64,000 bases of DNA from Balanoglossus misakiensis (lineage: Eukaryota > Hemichordata): NCBI GenBank assembly GCA_040954595.2, contig CM082579.2, forward strand, positions 3,348,001 through 3,412,000, given 5' to 3'. The translations under genes and the position numbers were made by a program. The notes under the pieces were generated by a model. That model was not told the origin of the DNA. It did no database searches and saw nothing but the letters and a program-made list of their open reading frames with translations. Shown piece after piece: positions 63,701-64,000 of this stretch (within the stretch, counting starts at the first letter, position 1; each line of letters opens with the position of its first letter).

Positions 63701-64000
63701 ACTTTTTTTCCACGTTTAGTTTCCCTTACAAATCGAAAGGAGACTTCGTTTCCACTCATTTCCGGCTTGTCAGAAACCGAAACCTACTTCCAATACTCCT
63801 CGCTTGGTCTCTTGATAATGGTAGTTGCGTTTCCAGTGGCGTTCAGCAGGGCGTACACGGCGCTTCCGTGAAGTCCCGTCGCCGAACCGTTGACGAAGTC
63901 GGTGGCGTTGGCGAGGCCGGTCAACCCCGCCAGGGCGTCCAACACGGAAGCACTGCCCGGGGAACTGAGACCCGCATCTCCGATCGCCACGTCGGAGATC
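57781..64000 (-). CDS. SLC6A9: Sodium/chloride-dependent glycine transporter-like (SLC6) protein, 5' part beyond window
   Basis: Exons seen: 63788-64000 (open), 63308-63440, 62983-63117, 62090-62318, 61830-61942, 60965-61105, 60739-60838, 60423-60523, 58292-58462 and 57781-57975, all in phase. The fragment begins in extracellular loop 2, with NAT, NGS and NAT glycosylation sites ahead of EEYWNNFVLRI, and runs through the later membrane segments to the cytosolic tail. SLC6 signatures include [28 protein letters not shown] and [24 protein letters not shown] in TM6 has the Trp-Gly-Gly typical of glycine transporters, as does [20 protein letters not shown]. It would take up glycine with sodium and chloride at neurons or glia. 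GlyT1 or GlyT2 type is not decided, since TM1 with the key glycine/sodium residues lies outside. The tail has a PPAY motif (57865-57876). Confidence 0.9.
59605..59628. repeat. Poly-C run
   Basis: An uninterrupted C run of about 20 bases in the long SLC6 intron. Other C or G runs occur near 60060 and 60705. Confidence 0.85.
62016..62070. repeat. Mixed (ATTC)/(TTCC)/(TTCG)n tract
   Basis: Short tetranucleotide runs ATTC, TTCC and GTTC in succession in the SLC6 intron, about 20 bases from the donor of exon 62090-62318. Confidence 0.9.

Noticed and set aside
1-64000. CRISPR arrays, bacterial operons, prophage or viral genes
   Set aside because: None seen. The repeats are microsatellites or palindromes without spacer structure, and the genes are intron-bearing animal genes.

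Overview
The window is nuclear DNA of an animal. Nearly every gene is split by short GT-AG introns, coding exons are spaced by AT-rich non-coding DNA, and all recognisable proteins are metazoan families (SVEP1/polydom, JADE, gamma/delta-sarcoglycan, a glycine-type SLC6 transporter, BTB-kelch). One unduplicated JADE and one gamma/delta-type sarcoglycan are seen, and group III phospholipase A2 and a LicD-type enzyme are present. Together these fit an invertebrate deuterostome such as a hemichordate or amphioxus. The species assignment is inference, not something read directly.

Layout, left to right: SVEP1-like secreted adhesion protein (minus, 3' end off the window, 17 exons seen); JADE-family PHD-finger protein (minus, 12 coding exons, complete); an intronless type II membrane protein with a LicD/fukutin-like C-terminus (minus); a group III secreted phospholipase A2 (plus, 2 exons); SRD5A3 polyprenol reductase (plus, 5 exons); an intronless BTB-BACK-kelch protein (minus); gamma-glutamyltransferase (minus, 9 coding exons); the MAGT1/TUSC3 oligosaccharyltransferase subunit (minus, 11 coding exons); a gamma/delta-sarcoglycan (plus, 7 coding exons); and a glycine-transporter-like SLC6 protein (minus, 5' end off the window, 10 exons seen). 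Exon borders were set by hand from GT/AG sites, and reading phase closes across every junction I list.

These are independent housekeeping and tissue genes, not an operon or one system. Two themes recur: N-glycosylation (SRD5A3 makes dolichol, MAGT1/TUSC3 is an OST subunit) and the extracellular surface (SVEP1, sarcoglycan, GGT, LicD-like enzyme). Neighbourhood alone does not show joint function.

The non-coding part carries several mobile-element-like structures: a 121-bp foldback element with a 7-bp target duplication, a four-copy family of about 80-100 bp elements with AACCCTTTCACC-like inverted ends, two further hairpins in the GGT gene, a local tandem duplication, and many microsatellites. 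Other points of interest are a PIP-box-like motif in JADE, a PPxY motif in the SLC6 tail, a repeated 162-nt exon module in SVEP1, and a shared 16-nt YY1-type promoter string at two genes.
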